Shown here: one piece after another, positions 1-8,164 of the stretch | How the letters are laid out: the number at the start of each line of letters is the position of its first letter | Numbering within the stretch: position 1 is the stretch's first letter | Assembly (NCBI RefSeq): GCF_001437055.1 | Contig: NZ_JQBW01000006.1 | Coordinates: forward strand, 65,145-129,144 | Length of the DNA: 64,000 nt | Direction: 5' to 3' | From: Limosilactobacillus secaliphilus | GTDB taxonomy: Bacteria > Bacillota > Bacilli > Lactobacillales > Lactobacillaceae | Position numbers and translations under genes: made by a program | Notes under the pieces: model-generated | What the model was told of the DNA's origin: nothing | Seen by the model: the letters and a program-made list of their open reading frames with translations, nothing else | Databases searched by the model: none

Positions 1-156
1 AACGCTGCTAAGAAGAGCACTGTTAAGGCTGCTGCTAAGAATACCAAGAAGAGCGCTTTACCACAAACTGGTAACAACTCTGCTGCCGTTGTAGCATTAG
101 GTGCTCTGTCTGGCATGCTTGGCTTAGGCTTAGCTGCTAAGAAGCGTGAATTCTAA
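1..156 (+). CDS. C-terminal end of an LPQTG-anchored surface protein (5' part outside window)
   Basis: The open frame enters from the left edge and stops at 154-156. It encodes a Lys/Ala-rich linker, then LPQTG, a hydrophobic stretch of about 20 residues and a KKREF tail. This is a complete sortase A cell-wall sorting signal. The same tail, nearly base for base, ends the gene closing at 3363, so this is a paralogue in the same surface-protein family. The N-terminal part cannot be seen, so its binding function is unknown. A hairpin terminator follows. Confidence 0.9.
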   Translation, partial: NAAKKSTVKAAAKNTKKSALPQTGNNSAAVVALGALSGMLGLGLAAKKREF

Positions 157-194
157 TTTGAACCATTTAAATTAGGAATTACCGCCTAATATAG

Positions 195-226
195 AAAGAC
201 GTCATGGTGAAAACCATGGCGTCTTT
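195..226 (+). terminator. Intrinsic terminator after the first LPQTG gene
   Basis: A 14-bp stem (195-208 with 213-226, one G-U pair) has a GAAA loop and a T-rich right arm. A near copy follows the next LPQTG gene at 3403-3434, so tail and terminator are duplicated together. Confidence 0.85.
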
Positions 227-291
227 TGTTGTTTAAAGAGAATGTAAATTTGCAAGCACATCAGGTCTATTATATGGGCATCATAACGCAG

Positions 292-338
292 AAAAGCCTA
301 GTTGCTAGATAGCTACTTATCTAGCAATTAGGCTTTTT
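292..338. terminator. Bidirectional terminator between the LPQTG tail and the toxin gene
   Basis: A near-perfect 19-bp stem (292-310 with 319-337) is flanked by A's on the left and T's on the right. It sits between the rightward LPQTG tail and the leftward toxin gene and can serve both. Confidence 0.85.
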
Positions 339-349
339 TATGTGAAATT

Positions 350-712
350 TTAATCAATGCCTAGGATTTGTTGATGAACCTGGAGAGCGGCTGCCCAGTC
401 CTGATCACTACAAATCTCGCCGCTAAATTCAGCTTGCCGTCCCTTTATGCTAAAAGTAAACACCTGCAAAGGATTGATATATCCCTCTAGCTTTTGGGCA
501 TGCAGCGGTATAAAGAAGTCACGCAAACGATTGTTGGATGCGTGCGTAATTGGCATGACCATTACTAAACCAGTCATTTCGCTATAGCCTGGAGAACTCA
601 GCACCAGTGCAGGATGGCGCCCACGAATTTCAGAGCCAACTGATGGGCGAAAGTTGATCCAAATTAAGTCTTGTCGCTGTGGCAAATACTGATTGTTAAA
701 GGAGTTCGTCAT
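350..712 (-). CDS. MazF/PemK-like type II toxin (putative endoribonuclease)
   Basis: This 120-residue protein shows the PemK-fold signature near its N-terminus: QDLIWINF, then a PSVGSEIRGRHPALVLSS segment that matches the family pattern of a hydrophobic strand, PxxGxE, an Arg, and RPALVLS. Family members cut mRNA and are neutralised by a cognate antitoxin. The gene lies downstream of, and overlaps by 17 nt, an AbrB-type antitoxin gene (696-926), the usual antitoxin-first order with translational coupling. It lies between two LPQTG genes. It is called by family motif and context; activity is unproven. Confidence 0.85.
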   Translation of the reverse strand: MTNSFNNQYLPQRQDLIWINFRPSVGSEIRGRHPALVLSSPGYSEMTGLVMVMPITHASNNRLRDFFIPLHAQKLEGYINPLQVFTFSIKGRQAEFSGEICSDQDWAAALQVHQQILGID

Positions 713-926
713 TGGCTACGTCTCCTTCAACAAAACCAGTTTGATCACCGTTAAAACGATGCTGCTTGATGTATTCATTATCTTCAAAAGGATTCTTCCG
801 CTTTGGCATGTAAACAATCGCACCATTGCGGCCAGAATAAACATTATATTCTTGGTCCGTCGGCTTAATTGATTTTGGAACCGTCAAAACATTTGAAGTC
901 CCAACTTTGCGAATTTTAACTGCCAT
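696..926 (-). CDS. AbrB/MazE-like antitoxin
   Basis: This 76-residue protein begins MAVKIRKVGTSNVLTVPKSI, the swapped-hairpin SpoVT-AbrB pattern in which a G(N/T)S motif is followed by a VPK strand. The C-terminus is acidic, as expected of a toxin-binding tail. An AGGAGG-type ribosome site (931-938 on the complement) supports ATG at 926. The upstream region is very AT-rich, and such antitoxins usually repress their own promoter. The gene overlaps and precedes the MazF-like gene. Confidence 0.82.
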   Translation of the reverse strand: MAVKIRKVGTSNVLTVPKSIKPTDQEYNVYSGRNGAIVYMPKRKNPFEDNEYIKQHRFNGDQTGFVEGDVANDELL

Positions 927-1097
927 GAAAGCCGCCTCCTTATATATTTTAAATATATATTATATTAAAAATTAATCATTAACAACCATTTAGCGTTTCA
1001 ACTTAATGAACACTTTTCGCAAAAAATAAGTTGTCAAATTTATACAACTATTCAAAATTCCAGATAAGCCACAATTTTAATTGACATATACATCAAT
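927..1097. promoter_or_regulatory. Divergent AT-rich promoter region between the toxin-antitoxin pair and the LPQTG pseudogene
   Basis: The segment 941-975 is a run of A/T with imperfect self-complementarity centred on a TTTAAA. It could hold the autoregulated promoter of the antitoxin pair. TTGACA at 1081-1086 is a good -35 for rightward transcription, but no convincing -10 at 17 bp follows. No gene was seen here. Confidence 0.35.
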
Positions 1098-3363
1098 TTG
1101 ACTCATTTTTCTCTGGAAAATAGTACATTACATTTTAAGATGTACAAGTCCGGCAAAAACTGGATGGTTGCTGGTTTGATGACCACTGCCGTTCTGGCCG
1201 GCTTGACCTTAGGTAACGTCAATACTACTGAAGCACACGCTGCTGTTAACAACACGCCAGTAGCTGCTGCACAAAAGACTTCTGCAACTTCTGCTGAAGT
1301 ACAGTCTCAACAAACTGTTGTTAATAGTGCTGCAACTGCTGTTAATTCACAAACAGCAGTTGTAGCTTCAGCAAGCTCCGCTCTCGCAAGTGCACAAAAC
1401 TTGAATTCAGCATCAGCTGCTGTTTCAGGTGCTGAGGCTCAATGGTCTGCAGCTGAAAAGAACGCAGAAAGTGCTCGACAGGCTATGGGTTCTGCTTCAC
1501 AAAACTCTCAAAAAGCAGCTAAAGAATTGAAGGGTGCTACTAACCTTCAGCATGGTTTCTGGAAGAGTAAAGGGTCAGCAGCTTATGACTACTTAACTAA
1601 TCTGGTTGCAAACACTCAAAAGGAATTAGACGAAGCTCAAGCTCAATTACCTGATGCTGAGACTGCTTGGAATCTTGCCCATGATGCATACGAAAAAGCT
1701 CTTCATAGCACTATTGATCATCATAGTGAAGAATACAAGGCTCTCAAGCTTAATTCCGAAAAGGCTTTCAATGACCTTGACGCTATTCAGAAGACAATTA
1801 GTACTGATAAAGGCATTATTAGTTCAGCAAATGCTAAATTGAACGGTAAGGCTAATTTAGCTGATGGCACCCCACACAATTTAATCAAGAACAAGGCATT
1901 GGTCGACTCAATTCCTGCTCTGCAAGAAGCTGCTCAAAAAGCTCATAATGCATATGTTGCTGCTTCCGATGCTGCTTCTGATGCTAGCGTCATTGCTTAC
2001 AATGCACTGGACAATATTTCTGCTGTACGTGACGCATACAACTTACCAGATTCTAATGGCTTAAAGAAGATGCGTCATGACGCAATGGGTGCACCACGTA
2101 AGATTAACAGTGACAAGACCGAAATTAATGCATTACGCACTGCAGATCAAACTTATTACGGCGATGCAGTTAAATATGCTTCTGAAGCTGCTATTAAGGA
2201 AGGCCAAGCTCAAAGCGCTGTAGCTAAAGCTGAGTCAGATGTTGCTGTTGCTGCTGATCAATTAGACCAGGCTGAAACACAGCAAAAGGCAGCCCAAGCT
2301 AAATACGATGCCAACAAGACTTCTCTTAATTTAACTCTTCTTAACAATGCAAAATCATTAACTGGCAGTTGGCAACGCAATTTGCATGCTGCAAACACTG
2401 CTCTTGAAACTGCTAAAAACTGCTAAGCAAAATCTTGCTAAGGAACAGGAGCAAGTTGAATACTGGAATGGTCAGGTCAAGTCTACACAAACTACTGATC
2501 GTTACCAGAAGCTGAGTGCTGATATTGTCTACCGTCAAGGACTTATTGACGCTTACAAAGAAGCTAAGCAAAACTTCGAGGACGCTAAATCAGCTGCTGC
2601 TTTAGTTGCACCTCTTCAAGCTGCCTACGATAATGCAAATAATGTCCTTACCGCATTAAAGAACACTTTGGCTCGTGAACAAGCTAAGTTAGCAGCTATG
2701 GAAGGCGAACAACCAGCTGCTAGTTACACGGTTACTCCAGGCGGTGAAACTGTTCAGCCAGATCACACGATTGGCAAGAACCCATCTACTAATGTGACAG
2801 TTCAGCCAAAGGGTAACGCTGCTGCTGTTAGTGTTGTAAATGGGAAAGCCATTGCTGCCGTTGAAGGCAACACTCAAAAGGTTAGTGTTGTATCCAGCGA
2901 ATGGACCAATGGTTACGACGCTGCTCAAGCACAAGTTGCTAAGGCACAGGCTGAACTGAAGGCTGCTAACCAAGCATCTAAGGTTATTTACATCAGTGCT
3001 ACTTACACGCTTTCTGATGGTTCAACTGTCAAGGCTGATGTTCCTGTAACGGTTCTGAACAACGTTACTACTAACCCTGACGAAGGTCAGACCACTGACA
3101 ACAACGAGGGTCAAGGCAGCTTCACTGGCGAAAAGGATGGCAAGTACTTTGTAAAGGGTCAACAGGTATCTGCTTACCAATACAAGGAATACGTTGCTGC
3201 TCACCCAAGTGCTGTTAAGGCAACCGCTAAGAAGAACGCCGCTACTAAGGCTACTGCTAAGAAGTTACCACAAACTGGTAACAACTCTGCTGCCGTTGTA
3301 GCATTAGGTGCTCTGTCTGGCATGCTCGGCTTAGGCTTAGCTGCTAAGAAGCGTGAATTCTAA
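1098..3363 (+). pseudogene. Decayed KxYKxGKxW/LPQTG surface protein gene (copy A): lost start codon and +1 frameshift
   Basis: Two frames together encode one surface protein. The first holds the signal peptide KMYKSGKNW, a hydrophobic stretch and about 400 Ala-rich coiled-coil-like residues. It stops at 2426. The second takes over near 2415 and continues through an Ig-like module (VTPGGE to VTVLNNV), a SFTGEKDGKYFV module and a complete LPQTG sorting tail ending at 3363. The switch falls at an A5 run (2415-2419), and removing one A restores a continuous frame. The start is also damaged. The ATG used by copies B and C corresponds to TTA here (1128-1130). The remaining choices are TTG at 1098 or ATG at 1140, neither with a good ribosome site. 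A sequencing error could explain the A run but not the lost ATG. Confidence 0.8.
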
Positions 3364-3402
3364 TTTAAATAAACTTAAATTAGGAATTACCGCCTAATAT
3401 AG

Positions 3403-3434
3403 AAAGACGTCATGGTGAAAACCATGGCGTTTTT
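3403..3434 (+). terminator. Intrinsic terminator after LPQTG copy A
   Basis: The stem 3403-3416 pairs with 3421-3430, followed by five T's. It duplicates the terminator at 195-226. Only about 23 nt separate it from the start of the next surface protein gene, leaving little room for a separate promoter. Confidence 0.8.
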
Positions 3435-3447
3435 CTTATACACTGGA

Positions 3448-3591
3448 AAATAGTAAAATGCATTTCAAAATGTATAAGTCTGGTAAGAACTGGATGGTAG
3501 CTGGTTTGATGACTACCGCCGTTCTGGCCGGCTTAACATTAGGCAACGTGAATGCTACTGAAGCTCACGCCGATGTTAATACACCTGTTGC
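3448..3591 (+). repeat. Left arm of a perfect 144-bp inverted repeat (5' end of surface gene B)
   Basis: Base-by-base comparison shows that 3448-3591 is the exact reverse complement of 7661-7804. The repeat covers the region just upstream of the start, the start codon and the whole KxYKxGKxW signal peptide of genes B and C. Identity ends sharply at both edges. Copy A and other family members have diverged over the same stretch. The arms flank about 4.07 kb. Confidence 0.95.
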
Positions 3592-5707
3592 AGCTGCTGC
3601 TCAAAAGACTCCTGCAACTTCTGCACAAATCAGTGCTGCTTCAGATAACGTTGTTGCTAAGAGCGCTGCTTTAAGCAATGCAAATGCTGCTTTGAACAGT
3701 GCACAAAATGATGTTGCTAAGGCTGCTAGTGCTAACTCAAACGTTGCTGTAATCGCTCAAGATTCTGCTAACGTTGATTCAGCATTTAACGCTGTGACTA
3801 GTGCTTCTAACGTCCTTAGTAATGCAACTAGTGCTACTACTAAGGCTCGTCGTGCTCATCGTGGTGCGGTTTCTGATGCTTCAAGTGCTGGTATCACTGC
3901 TTCTGCTGTAGCACATGAAAACAGTTTAGCTAGTCAACAAGCTGCTTCTGCAACTGCTGCTTCTGAAGCAATGGCTAGTGCATCTGCTGCTGTTGATGCT
4001 GCTACTGCAACTGTCAACAGTATCAAGGATCAAATTAACGCATTACAGAAGCGTATTGATAACATGTACCACCAGTTCATTGCTGCCGGTGGTACTGATG
4101 CCATGATTACAGGTGCTGCTACTACTCCTGCAAATCTGAAAGGGCAACTTGGTGTCTACAAGCAGCTTTGGGCTGGTAAGCGCAGCTTGAAAAAATCACT
4201 TGGCCACGCATCTACTCCAAGTAGAAATTACGCTACTGGTGCATACCGTACATTAGAAGTAGCTGAATCCAACTACAAGACTGCTAAAAAGCAATTATCA
4301 TTCTACAAGCATGACGCTAAGGCTCATGCTGATAATGCTGCAGCAGGTCAAAAGTACTTAGACAAGATTAACGAAACCGCTGCTGCTCTTGAAGCTGCAC
4401 GTACTGCTGAAAGTGCTGCACAGACCAACTTCCAGAATGCACTTACTGCATTAAATAGTGCCAAGAGTACACTTCGTGCTGACCGTGATCTTTATGGTGT
4501 TCCTACTCATGATCAAGTAAATGCTGCTTCTGCTGTTGCACAAAATGATGAGAACCAGATGCATGCTAATACTAATTGGACTGCCTACAGTGCTGCTTCT
4601 GCACAGGCTCAGACTTCTCAAAAGCATGTTGCTGATTTGACCGCTGCACGTCCAGCTGCTGTTGAAGCATTGGCCAATGCTAAGAAGACTTTAACGGATG
4701 CTCAAGAAGTATTGAGCAAGACTACTGCAGGTACAGCTGAAGCTGCTGCTGCTAATGCAAAGGTTGCTGAAGCTCAAACTGCTGTTGACGACGCACAAGC
4801 TGACCTTGACAGTCTTGATTCTACTTTGCGTGCCGCTCAGACGAACTTGGAGAATGCTCAAAGCACTATGGCTGCTAAATTAGCTGCTACTACCAGTAAC
4901 GGTACACTTCAACAATGGGTTGACAAGTACAACGCTGATGAAAGTGCTTACCAAGAATTGTTGAAGGAATTCAACAACAACAAGAATCCTATGTTAGCTG
5001 CAGCCGTTGCTCAAAACGCACTGACTGAAGCAAAGGCTAACCAAGCCGCTGCTCAAGAAGCTTACAACAAGGCAGTTGCTTACTACAACAGTCTGACTGG
5101 TGAGAAGCCTGCTACGCCTAGTTACACGGTTAACCCATCTGCTGTTGAAGTTAAATACGGTCATCAATTAATTGTTACCCCAGGTGGCGATGTTGCTAGT
5201 CTGAGTGCTACTGTTAGCTTCGTAAACGGTCACGTAAACGCCGCTTCTGAAGGTACTACTGATGGAGTTACCATCGTATCCAGCAAGTGGACTGACGGCT
5301 ACGACGCTGCTCAAGCACAAGCTGAACTGAAGGCTGCTAACCAAGCATCCAAGGTTATCTACATCAGCGCTACTTACAAGCTTTCCAATGGCCAGACGGT
5401 TGTTAAGGAAGTTCCTGTAACGGTTCTGAACAACGTTACTACTAACCCTGACCAACCTGCCCAAGGCAACCAAGGTTCAACCACTGAAAACACTAACAAG
5501 GGTGAAGCTAGCTTTACTGGTGAAAAGGGTGGCAAGTACTTTGTAAAGGGTCAACAAGTATCTGCTGCTCAATACAAGGCATACGTTGCCGCTCACCCAA
5601 GTGCTGCTAAGGCTGCTACTAAGAACGTCAAGAAGAACGCCTTACCACAAACTGGTAACTTCTTGGCAGCAGCCTTAGCAGCACTCTTCTTAACAGCGCC
5701 CTTGTGA
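3458..5707 (+). CDS. KxYKxGKxW surface protein B with LPQTG but an abnormal sorting tail
   Basis: This 749-residue protein starts at ATG 3458. K4-M-Y6-K7-S-G9-K10-N-W12 is the KxYKxGKxW export signature, followed by a hydrophobic core and an AHA-type cleavage region near residues 35-40. Residues about 45-540 are Ala/Ser-rich and predicted coiled coil. An Ig-like module (about 555-660) and a GGKYFVKGQQVSAAQY module follow. LPQTG occurs at 729-733. The next 16 residues, NFLAAALAALFLTAPL, do not come from the family tail: they are read from the antisense strand of gene C. They are hydrophobic, but the positive KKREF-type end is missing, so sortase anchoring is doubtful. No promoter was recognised upstream. 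The role is presumably adhesion or aggregation, inferred from family architecture only. Confidence 0.85.
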   Translation: MHFKMYKSGKNWMVAGLMTTAVLAGLTLGNVNATEAHADVNTPVAAAAQKTPATSAQISAASDNVVAKSAALSNANAALNSAQNDVAKAASANSNVAVIAQDSANVDSAFNAVTSASNVLSNATSATTKARRAHRGAVSDASSAGITASAVAHENSLASQQAASATAASEAMASASAAVDAATATVNSIKDQINALQKRIDNMYHQFIAAGGTDAMITGAATTPANLKGQLGVYKQLWAGKRSLKKSLGHASTPSRNYATGAYRTLEVAESNYKTAKKQLSFYKHDAKAHADNAAAGQKYLDKINETAAALEAARTAESAAQTNFQNALTALNSAKSTLRADRDLYGVPTHDQVNAASAVAQNDENQMHANTNWTAYSAASAQAQTSQKHVADLTAARPAAVEALANAKKTLTDAQEVLSKTTAGTAEAAAANAKVAEAQTAVDDAQADLDSLDSTLRAAQTNLENAQSTMAAKLAATTSNGTLQQWVDKYNADESAYQELLKEFNNNKNPMLAAAVAQNALTEAKANQAAAQEAYNKAVAYYNSLTGEKPATPSYTVNPSAVEVKYGHQLIVTPGGDVASLSATVSFVNGHVNAASEGTTDGVTIVSSKWTDGYDAAQAQAELKAANQASKVIYISATYKLSNGQTVVKEVPVTVLNNVTTNPDQPAQGNQGSTTENTNKGEASFTGEKGGKYFVKGQQVSAAQYKAYVAAHPSAAKAATKNVKKNALPQTGNFLAAALAALFLTAPL

Positions 5708-5742
5708 GCGGCAACGTATGCGTTGTATTGAGCAGCGGATAC
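5558..5742. repeat. Self-complementary 3' junction of genes B and C
   Basis: Segments 5558-5596 and 5704-5742 are inverted copies of 39 nt with two mismatches, because B and C encode the same tail module in opposite directions. Between them lies TTACCA-N5-TGGTAA (5643-5659), the LPQTG codons of B, which are themselves an inverted repeat. Upstream of TTACCA the sequence follows gene B. Downstream of TGGTAA it is the reverse complement of gene C. Neither gene's normal terminator is present here. RNA from either strand could fold into a long hairpin. Confidence 0.85.
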
Positions 5743-7794
5743 CTTCTTGCCGTTTACAAAGTGTTCACCATTCTTAACACCAGTGAAGCTGCCTTCGATC
5801 TTGTTGGTATTTTCAGTGGTTGAACCTTGGTTGTTGTCAGATGGCTGATCAGTGTTAGGGTTCGTAACATCTGGCAGAACCGTAACCTTAACAGTACCAT
5901 GGAAGTCATTGTAGTGAGCAGGAATGTTAACTACAACAGCGTGACCAGTCTTGTTAGCTTCTGCACGTGCATCAGCAACCATCTGTTGAGCTTCAGCGTA
6001 GTTGTCCCATTCAGCTTTAACACCAGTGGTGCCTTCAGTGGCGGCAACAACCTTGGAGCCTAAAACAGCAACCGTAGCAGCGTGATGTTCAGGGTTGAAG
6101 GTTGGGTTAGCTGGTAACTGTTCACCATGACCCAGGGTTACATTACCAAAGGTACCGTTTTCAACAACTGGAGTCTGGCCATTTACAACCATGTTGTCAA
6201 GAACACCCTTGTCACGATTGTAAATGTCAGTCAATGCAGAAAGACTTTGATTTGCAGCGTTTAATCTGTTCTGCAATTCAGTCAGGTTTGCTTTGCTTTC
6301 TTGGAAGTCAGCGTAGTTTTGCTGTGCGATGTGGGCATCTTCAACTACTTGGTTAAGTTCAGCAATCTTAGCTTCAGTAGCGATGTAGTCAGGATCTGCC
6401 TTAGCCTTAGCTAACTTGTCTTGGTGATATTGGATACCTTCTTCAGCCTTCTTAACTTCGGCCTTGTCGCCATTAACAAAACGTTGGTATTCACCCTGTT
6501 TTCTAGTCCAGAAATCAACGTCGCCTTGTGCTAATGTCTTTTCTGCATCAGTAGTTGCAGCAGCCAGTGCTGCCTTAGCAGCATCTAACTTAGCAGTAGC
6601 GTTATCCAAGTAAGCTTGGTTCTTCTTCAAGTCAGCTTGTTTACGACTTAACCAGCTTTGGTCACCCTTGACATCACGTTCTTCAGTAGCAACAGCTTGT
6701 ACTGATGGCTTACGATTCAAGCGGGTAATCTGAGCTTGTGCAGCATGTGCTTTAGCATTGAATGCATCAACTTCAGCACGACTAGCAGGCATCAGGTTAT
6801 CAACCCGAGCGTCGGAGTATGCGTTAAATGCAGTTTCAGCAACTTGTTTTGCATCATCACGAAGCCGAAGAGCATCTTGGTATGCGGCCTTTGCTTGGTC
6901 AAGAGTAGCTAATAACTTAGCGTAACGGTCATGAGCAGTCTTGTGGCCTTCAAGGTTCTTCAGTTGATCTAAAAGACCATTAGTGCTGTGCAGAGCATTG
7001 TAAGCAAAGAAAGCAGCTTGATCAGCATCAGTGTGAGCCTTACGTGCATGACGTAACGTTACATCATAAAGGTTACGTGCACGACGAGCATGGTCTAATG
7101 CATAGTTATCATCGTCAAGTACTGAGTGACTTGCATTAGCGCGGGTATCAGCTTGTAACTTTTCTTGAGCTGACTTTACATTAGCCTGTAATTCCTTGTA
7201 GTGGAGGCTTGCAGACTTAACAGCAGCTTCAGTAGTTGCTTGATCCTTCTGAGCCTGAGCTAACTTAGCTTGTTCATCAGCAACACTTTGCTGTAACTTA
7301 GCGTAAGCTGCGGAATCAGCTCTGTTCCACTGATCGTACATGTTCTTGTCAGTTGGACGACCACCACGACTGACTGCTGCGTTATCAACAGCATTAGAAG
7401 CACTGTGGTATGCACGGTAAGCTACACCAGCATTGCTAGATGCAACTACATAGTCGGAGTGAGCGTTGGAGAATGCAGTAGAAGCAGAGTTAACAGCTTT
7501 GGCAGCAGAAGTGTTACCCATAGCGGTATCAAGAGCGTTTTGAGCAGCATTAACATTCTTTTGTTGGTTAGCAACTGCAGCAGCGTCTTCAGCAACCTTT
7601 TGACTTTGAGCATTGTATTCTGCTTGAGAAACTTTTTGTGGTTGAGCAGCAGTACTAGTAGCAACAGGTGTATTAACATCGGCGTGAGCTTCAGTAGCAT
7701 TCACGTTGCCTAATGTTAAGCCGGCCAGAACGGCGGTAGTCATCAAACCAGCTACCATCCAGTTCTTACCAGACTTATACATTTTGAAATGCAT
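5593..7794 (-). CDS. KxYKxGKxW surface protein C, sorting motif destroyed
   Basis: The start is taken at ATG 7794, matching copy B, giving 733 residues. The signal region is identical to B (K4-M-Y-K-S-G-K-N-W12). The mature part is a different Ala/Lys/Gln-rich coiled-coil-like sequence. It is followed by an Ig-like module (about 570-650) and the EGSFTGVKNGEHFV module. Where LPQTG is expected (about 713) the protein reads LPVCG, then a hydrophobic run and a stop. This end is the complement of gene B's tail, so the true sorting signal is missing. The 3' ends of B and C overlap by 115 nt. A TATAAT box lies upstream at 7872-7877. Export is likely; wall anchoring is doubtful. Codon use favours GCT/GCA Ala, as in the other copies. 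Confidence 0.82.
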   Translation of the reverse strand: MHFKMYKSGKNWMVAGLMTTAVLAGLTLGNVNATEAHADVNTPVATSTAAQPQKVSQAEYNAQSQKVAEDAAAVANQQKNVNAAQNALDTAMGNTSAAKAVNSASTAFSNAHSDYVVASSNAGVAYRAYHSASNAVDNAAVSRGGRPTDKNMYDQWNRADSAAYAKLQQSVADEQAKLAQAQKDQATTEAAVKSASLHYKELQANVKSAQEKLQADTRANASHSVLDDDNYALDHARRARNLYDVTLRHARKAHTDADQAAFFAYNALHSTNGLLDQLKNLEGHKTAHDRYAKLLATLDQAKAAYQDALRLRDDAKQVAETAFNAYSDARVDNLMPASRAEVDAFNAKAHAAQAQITRLNRKPSVQAVATEERDVKGDQSWLSRKQADLKKNQAYLDNATAKLDAAKAALAAATTDAEKTLAQGDVDFWTRKQGEYQRFVNGDKAEVKKAEEGIQYHQDKLAKAKADPDYIATEAKIAELNQVVEDAHIAQQNYADFQESKANLTELQNRLNAANQSLSALTDIYNRDKGVLDNMVVNGQTPVVENGTFGNVTLGHGEQLPANPTFNPEHHAATVAVLGSKVVAATEGTTGVKAEWDNYAEAQQMVADARAEANKTGHAVVVNIPAHYNDFHGTVKVTVLPDVTNPNTDQPSDNNQGSTTENTNKIEGSFTGVKNGEHFVNGKKVSAAQYNAYVAAHKGAVKKSAAKAAAKKLPVCGKAFFLTFLVAALAALG

Positions 7795-7804
7795 TTTACT
7801 ATTT
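7661..7804 (-). repeat. Right arm of the 144-bp inverted repeat (5' end of surface gene C)
   Basis: This is the exact reverse complement of 3448-3591. It contains the start codon and signal peptide coding region of gene C. Confidence 0.95.
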
Positions 7805-8164
7805 GCCGTGGTAAAAAAACTCCAAATAATAAAGAAATAATTAGTCAAACATGTTTAACATTTGAACTGACATTATAGTAATGCACTTCGGTCAAATTTT
7901 CAAGATTTCTTAACAATTACCACTGACATCCCGTCAAATCTTAATAGATCGATCACAATTTTTATTGTTTTCTGAATGATGGAACGTATTGTTCGAAAAA
8001 AATCAAGCAATTTCTCAGATCCTTGCCAGGAGTGCATTCTCACCTCGCCCATCCGAAATTTTTACCACGCTCTGTGGCCTACAGATTTTGTGAAGATGAG
8101 ATGTTCATTAAGAAAAAATAATTTAACAAATATTTTCATTTATCGCCTGCTATCACGCGTCCTA
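7805..8164. promoter_or_regulatory. Intergenic region with the promoter of surface gene C
   Basis: Reading leftward, a consensus TATAAT (complement of 7872-7877) lies about 80 nt before the gene C start. A TTGACC element upstream of it is only 12 bp away, and a TTGAAA is 20 bp away, so the -35 is uncertain. The rest, 7900-8164, shows no convincing gene, repeat or clear terminator for the hydrolase gene ending at 8165. Confidence 0.5.

Noticed and set aside
2409-2426. Programmed -1 frameshift at the AAAAAC run in surface gene A
   Set aside because: The continuing frame needs a +1 (or -2) shift, not -1, and no downstream stimulatory structure was seen. An indel in the A run is simpler.
5646-5675. 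LPVCG of protein C as a variant sortase motif
   Set aside because: It is the complement of gene B's LPQTG codons, lacks the Thr that sortase A cleaves after, and has no positive tail. It is a by-product of the junction.
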